Notes under the pieces: generated by a model
The model's database searches: none
What the model saw: only the letters and a program-made list of their open reading frames with translations
What the model was told of the DNA's origin: nothing
Made by a program: the position numbers and the translations under genes
Assembly: GCF_041432775.1 (NCBI RefSeq)
Contig: NZ_JAPWAG010000020.1
Coordinates: 1 to 41,845, forward strand
From: Pauljensenia sp902373545
GTDB lineage: Bacteria > Actinomycetota > Actinomycetes > Actinomycetales > Actinomycetaceae
DNA length: 41,845 nucleotides
Direction of reading: 5' to 3'
Shown here: piece by piece, positions 26,066 through 32,681 of the stretch
How the letters are laid out: each line of letters opens with the position of its first letter
Numbering within the stretch: position 1 is the stretch's first letter

Positions 26066-26335
26066 ATGTCCGACCAGAACAAGCCTGTCTACAACGACGG
26101 CCACAAGCCCGGTGGGAACACCGGTTCTGTCCACGGCGAGGTCCCGCTCATCCGCAAGAAGGAAGACCTGACGCCCGAGCAGTACAAGCGCCAGCGCAAC
26201 AACCTGATCTTCTCGGGCTTTCTTATCGTTGTCTTACTCGTGCTCACCTACTTCATCCTCTCCCTGAAGGACTCTCTGCTGGGTGGCGCCGCGTTCCTCG
26301 CCCCGGCCTCGGCGGTGTTCCCGCTGCTGTTCTGA
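26066..26335 (+). CDS. Small single-span membrane protein
   Basis: This 89-residue protein is not one I recognise. It has a hydrophilic N-terminus rich in Lys, Gly and Asp, a charged segment KKEDLTPEQYKRQRNN, one membrane span at about 48-67 (LIFSGFLIVVLLVLTYFILSL) and a short hydrophobic tail. A strong AGGAGG lies 6 nt before the ATG, unlike the leaderless genes around it, which fits translation from an internal position on the DUF1266 transcript. A T-tailed hairpin follows 24 nt after the stop. Confidence 0.75.
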   Translation: MSDQNKPVYNDGHKPGGNTGSVHGEVPLIRKKEDLTPEQYKRQRNNLIFSGFLIVVLLVLTYFILSLKDSLLGGAAFLAPASAVFPLLF

Positions 26336-26358
26336 GGATCTCTCAGTAGTCGCCGTTC

Positions 26359-26400
26359 CTCCCCCGCGAGCCCCAACGAGGGATCGCGGGGGAGAATTTT
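26359..26400 (+). terminator. Rho-independent terminator after the small membrane protein
   Basis: An 11-bp stem CTCCCCCGCGA/TCGCGGGGGAG with a 14-nt loop is followed by AATTTTG. It should end the DUF1266-small membrane protein transcript. Confidence 0.8.
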
Positions 26401-26518
26401 GTCCGGGTGTCCTCCCGCATTCATGTCGTCCGTCGGCAAGCCGTTAGTCTTGTGAGACATCCCCGGGAAGACGCCCCCATTTCCGTGCAGAACTGCCGCA
26501 CCTGCGCGCCTTTGCCGG

Positions 26519-26524
26519 TATAAT
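26519..26524 (+). promoter_or_regulatory. -10 box (TATAAT) of the ABC-F gene
   Basis: This is a perfect TATAAT; no clear -35 box is seen. Six nt later comes ATG (26531), the start of a three-codon ORF, so the transcript probably starts at that ATG. Confidence 0.7.
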
Positions 26525-26530
26525 GTCCCC

Positions 26531-26542
26531 ATGGACTCCTGA
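26531..26542 (+). CDS. Three-codon leader ORF (Met-Asp-Ser)
   Basis: ATG GAC TCC TGA stands exactly where the leaderless transcript from TATAAT should begin. Its stop codon overlaps the left arm of the inverted repeat that reaches the ABC-F start codon. This layout suits a leader peptide for ribosome-mediated control, but it is short enough to be chance. Confidence 0.4.
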   Translation: MDS

Positions 26543-26584
26543 CATAATGCCTCCCTGCCCCTCCTCCCCAAGGTGCATTATGTC
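26541..26584 (+). promoter_or_regulatory. Inverted repeat enclosing the ABC-F ribosome-binding site and start codon
   Basis: GACATAATGC (26541-26550) is perfectly complementary to GCATTATGTC (26575-26584), with a 24-nt C-rich loop. The right arm contains the ABC-F ATG (26580) and lies directly after the AAGG at 26570-26573. Folding would hide the start; a ribosome on the leader ORF stop would cover the left arm. Confidence 0.6.
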
Positions 26585-28289
26585 CACGATTGTCTTTTCC
26601 CACGTCTTCTTTTCCTACGGCACGCTGCCCGTCCTCACTAACGTCTCCTTCACGTGTGGGCCCGCCGACCGCCTCGTCGTCGTCGGCCCGAACGGGATCG
26701 GCAAGTCAACGCTGCTGGCCCTCGCGGCGGGCCGACTCCAGCCGGACTCCGGAACGATCTCCGGCCCGGCACTCTCTGCGACCCAGCTAGTTCCCCCAAT
26801 TCATCGGCCCGCGGCCACACGGTCAGCACCGGGAGTCCCTCTGGCGTCTCACCCTCCACTCGCGGGGGACAGGGAGTCCCGCACCGTCGCAGACCTCATC
26901 GATGCCGCCACGTCGTACACCCGAGAGCTGGCGGCGCGCTTCGACTTCCTCACCGAGCACCTCGCCCGGGACCCCTCTCCGCGCGACGAAGCGGAATACG
27001 ACCGCGTCCTAGCGGCGATGATCACGCGGGACGCGTGGACCATCGACACGCGCCTCGAACAGACCCTTGAGGCTCTCGACCTAAGAGGCCTCGACCGCTC
27101 CCGCCCCCTCGCCACCCTCTCCCCGGGGCAGCGTGCCCGCCTGCGCCTGGCCCTCACCCTCATCGATCGACCGGAGGCCCTCGTCCTGGACGAGCCGACG
27201 AACCACCTGGACACTGACGGGCGCGAGCACCTGGCACACACAATCGACGACTGGCAGGGGCCGGTGCTCATGACCAGCCACGACCGGGCATTCATTGAGC
27301 GCACGGCGACGGCGCTGCTCGACCTGGATCCGACACCGTGGCGTGCGGTGGCAATCTCCAAGGGAGAGCCCGCGGACTTCGGGGCGTACAGGGTAGGAGG
27401 ATCCTACTCGGACTACCTGCGCAACAAGGCCGCCGCACGCTCGCGGCACACCGCGATCCATGCGGATCAGCAGGCCGAGAAACGCCGACTCATATCTCAC
27501 CAGCGGGATTCAACGGTGGTGGGGCATGCGCGCTTCAAACCCCGCACCGAGACGAGGATGGCGCAGAAGTACTACGCCGACCGCGCCCAAACTGTGTCGA
27601 CGAGGCGCATCAACGACGATTCCCGGAGGCTGTCGGTTCTCGCGGCACACGAAGTCCCCAAGCCCCGCTATGACCAGGGCGGGTTCTCTTTCCCTCGCGC
27701 CATGAGGACCACCACGGGCGGGACGTCACCGCACCCACACGCAATGGGTATCGCCCTGGCCGTCCGCGGCGCGTCGGTGGAGGGACGCCTCGCGCCGACC
27801 TCCTTCGAGGTGCGCTACGGCGAGCACCTCCTCGTCGCGGGGCCCAACGGGTCGGGCAAGACCACCCTGCTGGAGTGGATCGCACGCGGGGCGCCCAGCG
27901 GGGCGCAAGGATGCATCGACGCCACCTCCGGGGTCGTACTCGTGCCCCAGGTGCTCCCGCGGCCCGGCGACCCCCTCATCCCCGAGAATGCGTGGCACCT
28001 GGGCATCGGAGAGGCCGGGAAGGGATTCGTTCCCCCAGCGGCGTGGAACCGGCCGCTCGGTGAGCTCTCCGCGGGAAACCAACGCAGGGCACAGCTGGCG
28101 TTCGCGGCGCGGGCCGACGCTCAGATCCTCGTGATCGACGAGCCCACGAACTACCTGGACCTGAACGCCCTGGAGTCCCTCGAAGAGACAATGCGCGAGT
28201 GGGAGGGAACCCTGGTTATCTCAACGCACGACGAGTGGCTGATCACCCGCTGGTGGGGCCGCCTCCATCGGCTCGACGAGAGACGATAG
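26580..28289 (+). CDS. ABC-F family ATP-binding protein
   Basis: This 569-residue protein has two ABC domains in one chain and no membrane spans, as in ABC-F proteins that act on the ribosome (translation factors and antibiotic-protection proteins). Domain 1 has Walker A GPNGIGKST at 36-44, signature LSPGQRARLRLAL and Walker B LVLDEPTNHLD. Domain 2 has GPNGSGKTT, LSAGNQRRAQLAFAA and ILVIDEPTNYLD. The linker between them is basic (RNKAAARSRHTAIHADQQAEKRR), as expected for the ribosome-inserting arm. I start at MSTIVF, since the upstream in-frame codons contain the leader. The regulated-looking leader favours a resistance role over housekeeping, but the sequence cannot decide this. It stands alone, with no transporter partner. 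Confidence 0.88.
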   Translation: MSTIVFSHVFFSYGTLPVLTNVSFTCGPADRLVVVGPNGIGKSTLLALAAGRLQPDSGTISGPALSATQLVPPIHRPAATRSAPGVPLASHPPLAGDRESRTVADLIDAATSYTRELAARFDFLTEHLARDPSPRDEAEYDRVLAAMITRDAWTIDTRLEQTLEALDLRGLDRSRPLATLSPGQRARLRLALTLIDRPEALVLDEPTNHLDTDGREHLAHTIDDWQGPVLMTSHDRAFIERTATALLDLDPTPWRAVAISKGEPADFGAYRVGGSYSDYLRNKAAARSRHTAIHADQQAEKRRLISHQRDSTVVGHARFKPRTETRMAQKYYADRAQTVSTRRINDDSRRLSVLAAHEVPKPRYDQGGFSFPRAMRTTTGGTSPHPHAMGIALAVRGASVEGRLAPTSFEVRYGEHLLVAGPNGSGKTTLLEWIARGAPSGAQGCIDATSGVVLVPQVLPRPGDPLIPENAWHLGIGEAGKGFVPPAAWNRPLGELSAGNQRRAQLAFAARADAQILVIDEPTNYLDLNALESLEETMREWEGTLVISTHDEWLITRWWGRLHRLDERR

Positions 28290-28304
28290 CGCTGAGGGCA
28301 GCCC

Positions 28305-28364
28305 CCGCTTCGCGCGCGAGGCCCGTCGGAGCATCCGGCAGAGCGTCGAGTGCGCGCAGGGCCT
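28305..28364 (-). pseudogene. Fragment of the 3' end of the large helical gene at 30078
   Basis: This 60-nt stretch matches 30116-30175 at 53 of 60 positions by my count, in the same orientation. The corresponding protein segment is LDALPDAPTGLARE near the C-terminus of that gene. There is no start or complete frame, so it is a relic of a duplication. Confidence 0.75.
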
Positions 28365-28368
28365 TGGC

Positions 28369-28402
28369 CATCGGCGGCAATCCGATCATCCAGTAGCAAC
28401 AC
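28369..28402 (+). pseudogene. Fragment of the 3' end of the second DUF1266 gene
   Basis: These 34 nt match 26011-26044 at 31 positions, covering the last codons (IGGNPIIQ against IGGKPIVQ), the TAG stop and the next 6 nt. It directly follows the fragment of the 30078 gene, so pieces of genes now 4 kb apart are joined here. CCAGTAGCAAC at its end also occurs at 26032 and at 30039. Confidence 0.75.
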
Positions 28403-28418
28403 CCTGGAACACGGGACG

Positions 28419-28424
28419 TATAAT
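28419..28424 (+). promoter_or_regulatory. -10 box (TATAAT) upstream of yjdF
   Basis: A perfect TATAAT lies about 130 nt before the yjdF start. It implies a 5' leader of roughly 120 nt, long for this gene-dense genome. Confidence 0.6.
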
Positions 28425-28430
28425 GAGTCG

Positions 28431-28551
28431 TCAGTCCTGATACGCGAACCGCACAGTCCAGTAGGAAGTCTGGGCGATGCCTCGCATCCGTCGCTGCCCC
28501 GAGCAGAATCCAGCGTCATCGGGTCCACCTTGGTGTACCTGGAGACGAGTA
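28431..28551 (+). ncRNA. yjdF leader, candidate yjdF-type riboswitch
   Basis: Genes of the YjdF (DUF2992) family in Firmicutes are often controlled by the yjdF riboswitch, which binds azaaromatic compounds. This leader has the right position and length and contains several possible helices, for example CACC/GGTG at 28525-28536 and GGGCGATG with CATC/GCCC parts near 28470-28496. I cannot confirm the consensus by eye, so this is a candidate based on context. Confidence 0.25.
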
Positions 28552-28977
28552 ATGAAGACGGAGTCCACACTATATTTCGATGGTCAGTTCTGGGTCGGTG
28601 TCATTGAGCGCCACGAGACCGACCGTGTTCGCGCCGTTAGAATCGTGTTCGGCGCGCAGCCCTCAGACGCGGAGTTCTACGAGTTCCTTCTCGCTCACGC
28701 TAACACTCTCCTGTGCCGCCTCGACGAGGCCGCTTGGACGCCCGATATGGCCCAACGCCAGACGACACACCACAACCCTAAGCGCACACAGCGCCAAGCG
28801 TCTCGCCTCGCTCGCCGCGCGCTTCCTTCCACTGCGTCACAGGCAGCGATTCAAGCGGAACGCGAACGCGCGGCACAAGAACGAGCTTCCACGACCAGGC
28901 AAGAGAAACGAAAGAAAGCTGAAGAGAAACGACGGCTCGCCCGCCTGAAAGCGAAAGCTCGCCACCGCGGCCACTAG
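28552..28977 (+). CDS. yjdF: YjdF family protein (DUF2992)
   Basis: The 141-residue protein matches the YjdF plan. An N-terminal domain starts TLYFDGQFWVGVIER and contains VRIVFGAQPSDAEFYEFLL. A basic middle with NPKRTQRQASR follows, and the end is a long, very charged helix (ERERAAQERASTTRQEKRKKAEEKRRLARLKAKARHRGH), probably a coiled coil. The role of YjdF is not established; it is thought to respond to toxic azaaromatics because of its riboswitch. I use the ATG at 28552, where the family sequence begins; the frame is open to 28477 but that part does not fit. GGAGACGAG precedes the start. Confidence 0.85.
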   Translation: MKTESTLYFDGQFWVGVIERHETDRVRAVRIVFGAQPSDAEFYEFLLAHANTLLCRLDEAAWTPDMAQRQTTHHNPKRTQRQASRLARRALPSTASQAAIQAERERAAQERASTTRQEKRKKAEEKRRLARLKAKARHRGH

Positions 28978-29065
28978 CGGCCGTCCCATCGCCGCGTGAT
29001 ACCCTTCCCCTGTACCCCGACGGGGACTCCACTCGCGCCACGTCATTCCCACTGAAGAGAGCACT

Positions 29066-29398
29066 ATGAGCTACGACTATATCCTCCACGTTTCAGATGT
29101 CGCCCGCTGGCCCGCGGCGCTGTCGAACCTCGGCAATCTCACACAACTCGGCTTGGCTCACGGGATCACCGTCATCGTGAACGGCACTGGGGTCTACGCG
29201 CTCCAGGGCGCGAACGACTGGACTGCTCAGATGGAGGCGGCGGCCGACGCTGGCGTGGACTTCTTCGCCTGTTCCAGGTCACTGGCCAACCACGAGTTCG
29301 TCGAGGGCACGCTGCCCGAGTGGCTGGGTCAAGTGCCCGCCGCCATCCCCGCAATCCGCGAGTGGACGAAGGACGGGGCCACGTACATCAAGCCGTGA
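29066..29398 (+). CDS. DsrE/DsrF-like protein
   Basis: The 110-residue protein has the compact alternating fold pattern of DsrE-like proteins, which are small cytoplasmic proteins linked to sulphur transfer or of unknown role. Visible segments are YDYILHVSDVARW, GITVIVNGTGVYAL (strand and loop), WTAQMEAAADAGVDFFACSRSL with a single cysteine in the usual position, and a C-terminal PAAIPAIREWTKDGATYIKP strand. GAAGAGAG lies 5-12 nt before the ATG. It stands alone between yjdF and the toxin-antitoxin pair. Function is not predictable beyond the fold. Confidence 0.65.
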   Translation: MSYDYILHVSDVARWPAALSNLGNLTQLGLAHGITVIVNGTGVYALQGANDWTAQMEAAADAGVDFFACSRSLANHEFVEGTLPEWLGQVPAAIPAIREWTKDGATYIKP

Positions 29399-29473
29399 CA
29401 GGCAGCGGCCATCGCACGGAGTCACTGTCCCCCGCGCATCGCCATCCGGCTGGAGACACACACTCTCATCTCC

Positions 29474-29491
29474 TGTACAATGTTCTGTACA
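29474..29491 (+). promoter_or_regulatory. YefM-YoeB operator and -10 box
   Basis: Two TGTACA hexamers (29474-29479 and 29486-29491) lie 12 bp apart centre to centre, the arrangement known for the YefM-YoeB operator of Escherichia coli. The first overlaps TACAAT (29476-29481), a good -10 box, so a bound YefM-YoeB complex would block the promoter. Confidence 0.75.
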
Positions 29492-29512
29492 TAGGCGAGC
29501 AGAGGAGCACCC

Positions 29513-29776
29513 ATGAAGATCATGACCTACACCGAGTCGCGCGCACGCTACGCCGAGGTCCTCGACCAGGTCGTCAACGACCGCGAGGAAATCGTCATCA
29601 CCCGACAGGGGCACGAGAGCGTCGTCATCATGGCGCTCGACGAGTACGAGTCCCTCATGGAGACCGTCTACCTCATGCAGTCCCCCGCGAACGCCCGCCA
29701 CCTGCGCGAATCGATCGCGCGTCACCGCGCAGGTGAGGGCGTCGTCCACGACCTCATTGAGCTCGACGAGGACTGA
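29513..29776 (+). CDS. yefM: Antitoxin YefM (Phd/YefM family)
   Basis: The 87-residue antitoxin has the family DNA-binding N-terminus MKIMTYTESRARYAEVLDQVVNDREEIVITRQGHESVVIMALDEYESLMET, followed by a flexible C-terminus (HLRESIARHRAGEGVVHDLIELDED) that binds and blocks the toxin. Its DNA-binding half should recognise the TGTACA pair just upstream and repress the operon together with YoeB. It ends 2 nt before the toxin ATG. GAGGAG sits upstream of the start. Confidence 0.92.
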   Translation: MKIMTYTESRARYAEVLDQVVNDREEIVITRQGHESVVIMALDEYESLMETVYLMQSPANARHLRESIARHRAGEGVVHDLIELDED

Positions 29777-29778
29777 CC

Positions 29779-30045
29779 ATGCACATCACGTGGGACGAGG
29801 AAGCCTGGAACGACTACGTCTGGTGGCAGTTCGAGGATCGCAAGACCCTCAAGCGCATCAACGCCCTCATCAAGGACATTCAGCGCAACGGGAACGATGG
29901 GATCGGCAAGCCTGAACCCCTCCGCTACGAGTTCTCGGGGTACTGGTCGCGCCGGATCGACTCACGGCACCGCCTGATCTACCAGATCAGCGACGACGGC
30001 AAAGCCCTCTGGATCATCTCCTGCCGCTTCCACTACGGCCAGTAG
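29779..30045 (+). CDS. yoeB: Toxin YoeB (ribosome-dependent mRNA interferase)
   Basis: The 88-residue toxin cleaves mRNA at the ribosomal A site. It keeps the key residues of Escherichia coli YoeB: Glu46 in GKPEPL, Arg65 in DSRHRLIYQI and the C-terminal His85-Tyr86 pair (CRFHYGQ), two positions later than His83-Tyr84 in Escherichia coli, so it looks active. The family segment SGYWSRRIDSRHRL is complete. It is co-transcribed with yefM, 2 nt apart, and converges on the large helical-protein operon from 30078. The DNA at its stop (CCAGTAGCAAC) is shared with the end of the second DUF1266 gene. Confidence 0.93.
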   Translation: MHITWDEEAWNDYVWWQFEDRKTLKRINALIKDIQRNGNDGIGKPEPLRYEFSGYWSRRIDSRHRLIYQISDDGKALWIISCRFHYGQ

Positions 30046-30077
30046 CAACCTACGCACCTGAGGCACCCGTCGCTCAT

Positions 30078-32681
30078 CTACCCCCGCTGTGCTCGGACCG
30101 CGCCGAGCGCCTCTGCCGCCTCGCGGGCGAGACCCGTCGGAGCGTCCGGCAGAGCGTCGAGCGCCCGCAGCGCCTGAGCAAGGGCGCTTGATCCTTTCAT
30201 CTTGGGGCGCAGCGCCTCGGGCACGGGCACACCCATGCCGTAGTCGCCCGCGAGCGCCACCAGGGCCTCGACCAAACTGTTGGAGGCCCGCACCCCCGAC
30301 AGGGAGGGCAGCAACGCCGCAATGGTCTGCGCGACGCGGTAGCCTGCCAGGGCAGAGACGGACGCACAGTCGGTGAGCGTCTGGGCAACCCGCCCGGGAC
30401 CGAACCACCCGTTGCGCAGCAGGTAACCGAACTCATCAGCCATGGCCGCCGGGTCGTATCGGCCGGTGTCGGCGAGGCTCGCGATAGCCTCGGCGGTGAT
30501 CGCCCGGTAGGGTGCCTGCGCGGCGGTGGACGCCCACGCCAGGGCCGAGTAGGTGGGCGCACCCGGCGCCCGCCACCCCTCCCCCAGCGCGCGCACGATC
30601 ACCTCGAAGGGCGCAATCACCTGCGGGAACTTGACAAAAGCCCCCTGCAGGACAGGCATTGCGTGGGCGGCCAGAATGTCCGGGTTGTGCTGGAGGGCCC
30701 AGGCAGCCCACGCGTAGGCGACACCGCTCGCGCGATAGTCCCCGGATTCCAGGAGACGCCCGGTGAACTCGGGGGCAACCCCGGCGACGTTGGCGAGGGC
30801 ACCCGCCAGCGAGTCCTCGCCGGTTGCCAGGATTTGACCGGGGATGACCCACGTCTCGTGCATATCGTCGGTCTTGTCGTAATCGCCGCGCACGACGCGA
30901 ACCGGCTTCTGGTAGGGGGCACGGATGATCTGCCGCTCCCACTGCACATCCATGGGTTCGAGCGGCTCGGTCAGGATCGGGTCGAAGCGGTACGCGTCCT
31001 GACCGTTCGGCTTGTCGTAGGGCTTGTCCCCCAATGCAACACGCAGCTGCTCGTGCAGGAGACGGACCGGGCCTCTGTGCTGGTCCCACTCGCTGCCCTT
31101 GCGCCGGTAGCCGCGGAAGTGCCCCGCCTCGGGCGCGTCCTTGACCTCCACATCGTGCAGGAGGCGCGAGGCCAGGTAGGACAGCTGGTTGGCGCCCTTC
31201 CAGTTGGGGGCGCTCCGCCAGTATTTGGCGAGCAGCGCCTTGTCGGCCTCCGCCAGCTCGATGCCCCCACCGCTGATGCGCGTCAGGAGCGCGGGCAGGG
31301 CGGCACCCGCGGCCGCATCCTCGAAGAGGGCGTGCAGCGCCGCGACGACCGCGTCGTTATCGTCGGGCAGCTCGGCAACCCATTCGGCGCGCGGCAAGTC
31401 GGCGGCGGGGGCGTCCGGGAACGTCCACGAGGCCTGGGCCCCCACCCCGGTTTCGCTTCCCTGGGCGCTCGCACCGGGGGCGGCCGTACCCGCGGGCCCA
31501 GCCCCGGCCTCGTCCGCGCAGTCATCGGAAGCGTCGGGAGCTACGACGAGCGCGGCGGCCCGGTCGCGCAGGTCGAGGGGGAACTCAGCCTCAGCAACCA
31601 CGTCACTGACGGCGGGGGCGCACTCGGGGTGGGCCTTGACGAGGGCGGCGAGCAGGCGCAGGTGCGCGCGCAGCAGCTTCTTCTCGGAGCGGGCGAGGAC
31701 CTGGGCGCTGACCTGCACGAGCGCGTCCACCTGCTCCACCGCGAGCTCCCCGACGAGGCCGAGGAGGGCTTTGTGGGCCAGGGTGACCGTCTGCGAAGGC
31801 AGAGCACCGAGCAGGGCGATGAGGTCCGAGGCCGCCGCGAGCTTTTCCTCGCGCGTGGGTTCGAGCGCCTCCCAGGCCAGCGAGAAGGCACGGGCATTGT
31901 ACGCGGAGAAGTCGCGCCGCTGGGCTGCCAGACACTCGGAGAGGATGCGGGGCCGCAGATGCGGGAGGTGCATCGCCATGTAGCAGATGAGGTCCTGGCT
32001 GTGTAGGCGCTCGAAGTCGCCGCCTGGGGCGGAGGGGTCCTCGCGGTACATCCATACAAAGAGGGCTGAGCCAGGCAGGGCTCCTTCGACGCGGAAGAGC
32101 TGCCAGAACTCGTGGTCGAGGAAGGTCGGGTTCTCCTCGAAGAAGAGTCGCGTCTCATCCGAGGTGGGGTGGGGCGCGGGAATGATCCTGCGCGCGAAGT
32201 ACTCCAGGGAGGGCGCGGAGGCCAGGTACGCTCCACGCTCGGCCAGGAGGGAGCGGTAGGTGTGCCAGAAGCCAACGCCGCCGGGGCTCCCGGCGGCCTC
32301 CTCGAGCCACTCACTGCTGCGCCCAGCCGCGCCGCGCCTGTGGGCGGCGAGCAGCCGTTCCAGGTCCGCTCCCTCGCGCGGGTCACCGCCGCGGCGGCCC
32401 GACCACCGGGCACCGTAGTCGTCGCCGGCGTCATCGCTCCCGGCCAGGGCGGCGCGCAGGAACGCGCACATGCGCACCGTGTCCTCTGGGACCGCGTCCC
32501 ACTCCCACTCGACGGCTGGCGGGACGAGGCGCGCGAAGGGCACGGACTTGAACAGGGAGCGCCGGTCCTTCTCCGAGGCCCCCTCCAACACCCGCTCGTA
32601 GGCGTCGATGGAGGTCTGCCCGGAGGCGAGGAGGCGCTTGAGGGCCGCCTTGCGGGCGGGGAGCGTCATCGGCGAACTCAT
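30078..32681 (-). CDS. Large alpha-helical protein, DUF6493-like, third gene of the SWIM operon
   Basis: The 867-residue protein consists mainly of helical repeats of HEAT type, with an Ala/Gly-rich linker in the middle (about 405-440). Segments such as LASGQTSIDAYERVLEGASEKDRRSLFKSV and RPRILSECLAAQRRDFSAYNARAFSLAWEAL, followed by LLGALPSQTVTLAHKALLGL, fit the DUF6493-type proteins I recall next to SWIM genes; this assignment is from memory. The C-terminal half has a separate domain (MDVQWERQIIRAPYQKPVRVVRGDY). No catalytic motif is visible. I start at 32681, where ATGA overlaps the upstream stop; the longer frame to 32759 overlaps the neighbour. A piece of its 3' end is duplicated at 28305. 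Confidence 0.75.
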   Translation of the reverse strand: MSSPMTLPARKAALKRLLASGQTSIDAYERVLEGASEKDRRSLFKSVPFARLVPPAVEWEWDAVPEDTVRMCAFLRAALAGSDDAGDDYGARWSGRRGGDPREGADLERLLAAHRRGAAGRSSEWLEEAAGSPGGVGFWHTYRSLLAERGAYLASAPSLEYFARRIIPAPHPTSDETRLFFEENPTFLDHEFWQLFRVEGALPGSALFVWMYREDPSAPGGDFERLHSQDLICYMAMHLPHLRPRILSECLAAQRRDFSAYNARAFSLAWEALEPTREEKLAAASDLIALLGALPSQTVTLAHKALLGLVGELAVEQVDALVQVSAQVLARSEKKLLRAHLRLLAALVKAHPECAPAVSDVVAEAEFPLDLRDRAAALVVAPDASDDCADEAGAGPAGTAAPGASAQGSETGVGAQASWTFPDAPAADLPRAEWVAELPDDNDAVVAALHALFEDAAAGAALPALLTRISGGGIELAEADKALLAKYWRSAPNWKGANQLSYLASRLLHDVEVKDAPEAGHFRGYRRKGSEWDQHRGPVRLLHEQLRVALGDKPYDKPNGQDAYRFDPILTEPLEPMDVQWERQIIRAPYQKPVRVVRGDYDKTDDMHETWVIPGQILATGEDSLAGALANVAGVAPEFTGRLLESGDYRASGVAYAWAAWALQHNPDILAAHAMPVLQGAFVKFPQVIAPFEVIVRALGEGWRAPGAPTYSALAWASTAAQAPYRAITAEAIASLADTGRYDPAAMADEFGYLLRNGWFGPGRVAQTLTDCASVSALAGYRVAQTIAALLPSLSGVRASNSLVEALVALAGDYGMGVPVPEALRPKMKGSSALAQALRALDALPDAPTGLAREAAEALGAVRAQRG

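Noticed and set aside
28305..28402. Small gene after the ABC-F stop
   Set aside because: The frame is made of fragments of two other genes in opposite orientations with no start signal, so it is a relic.
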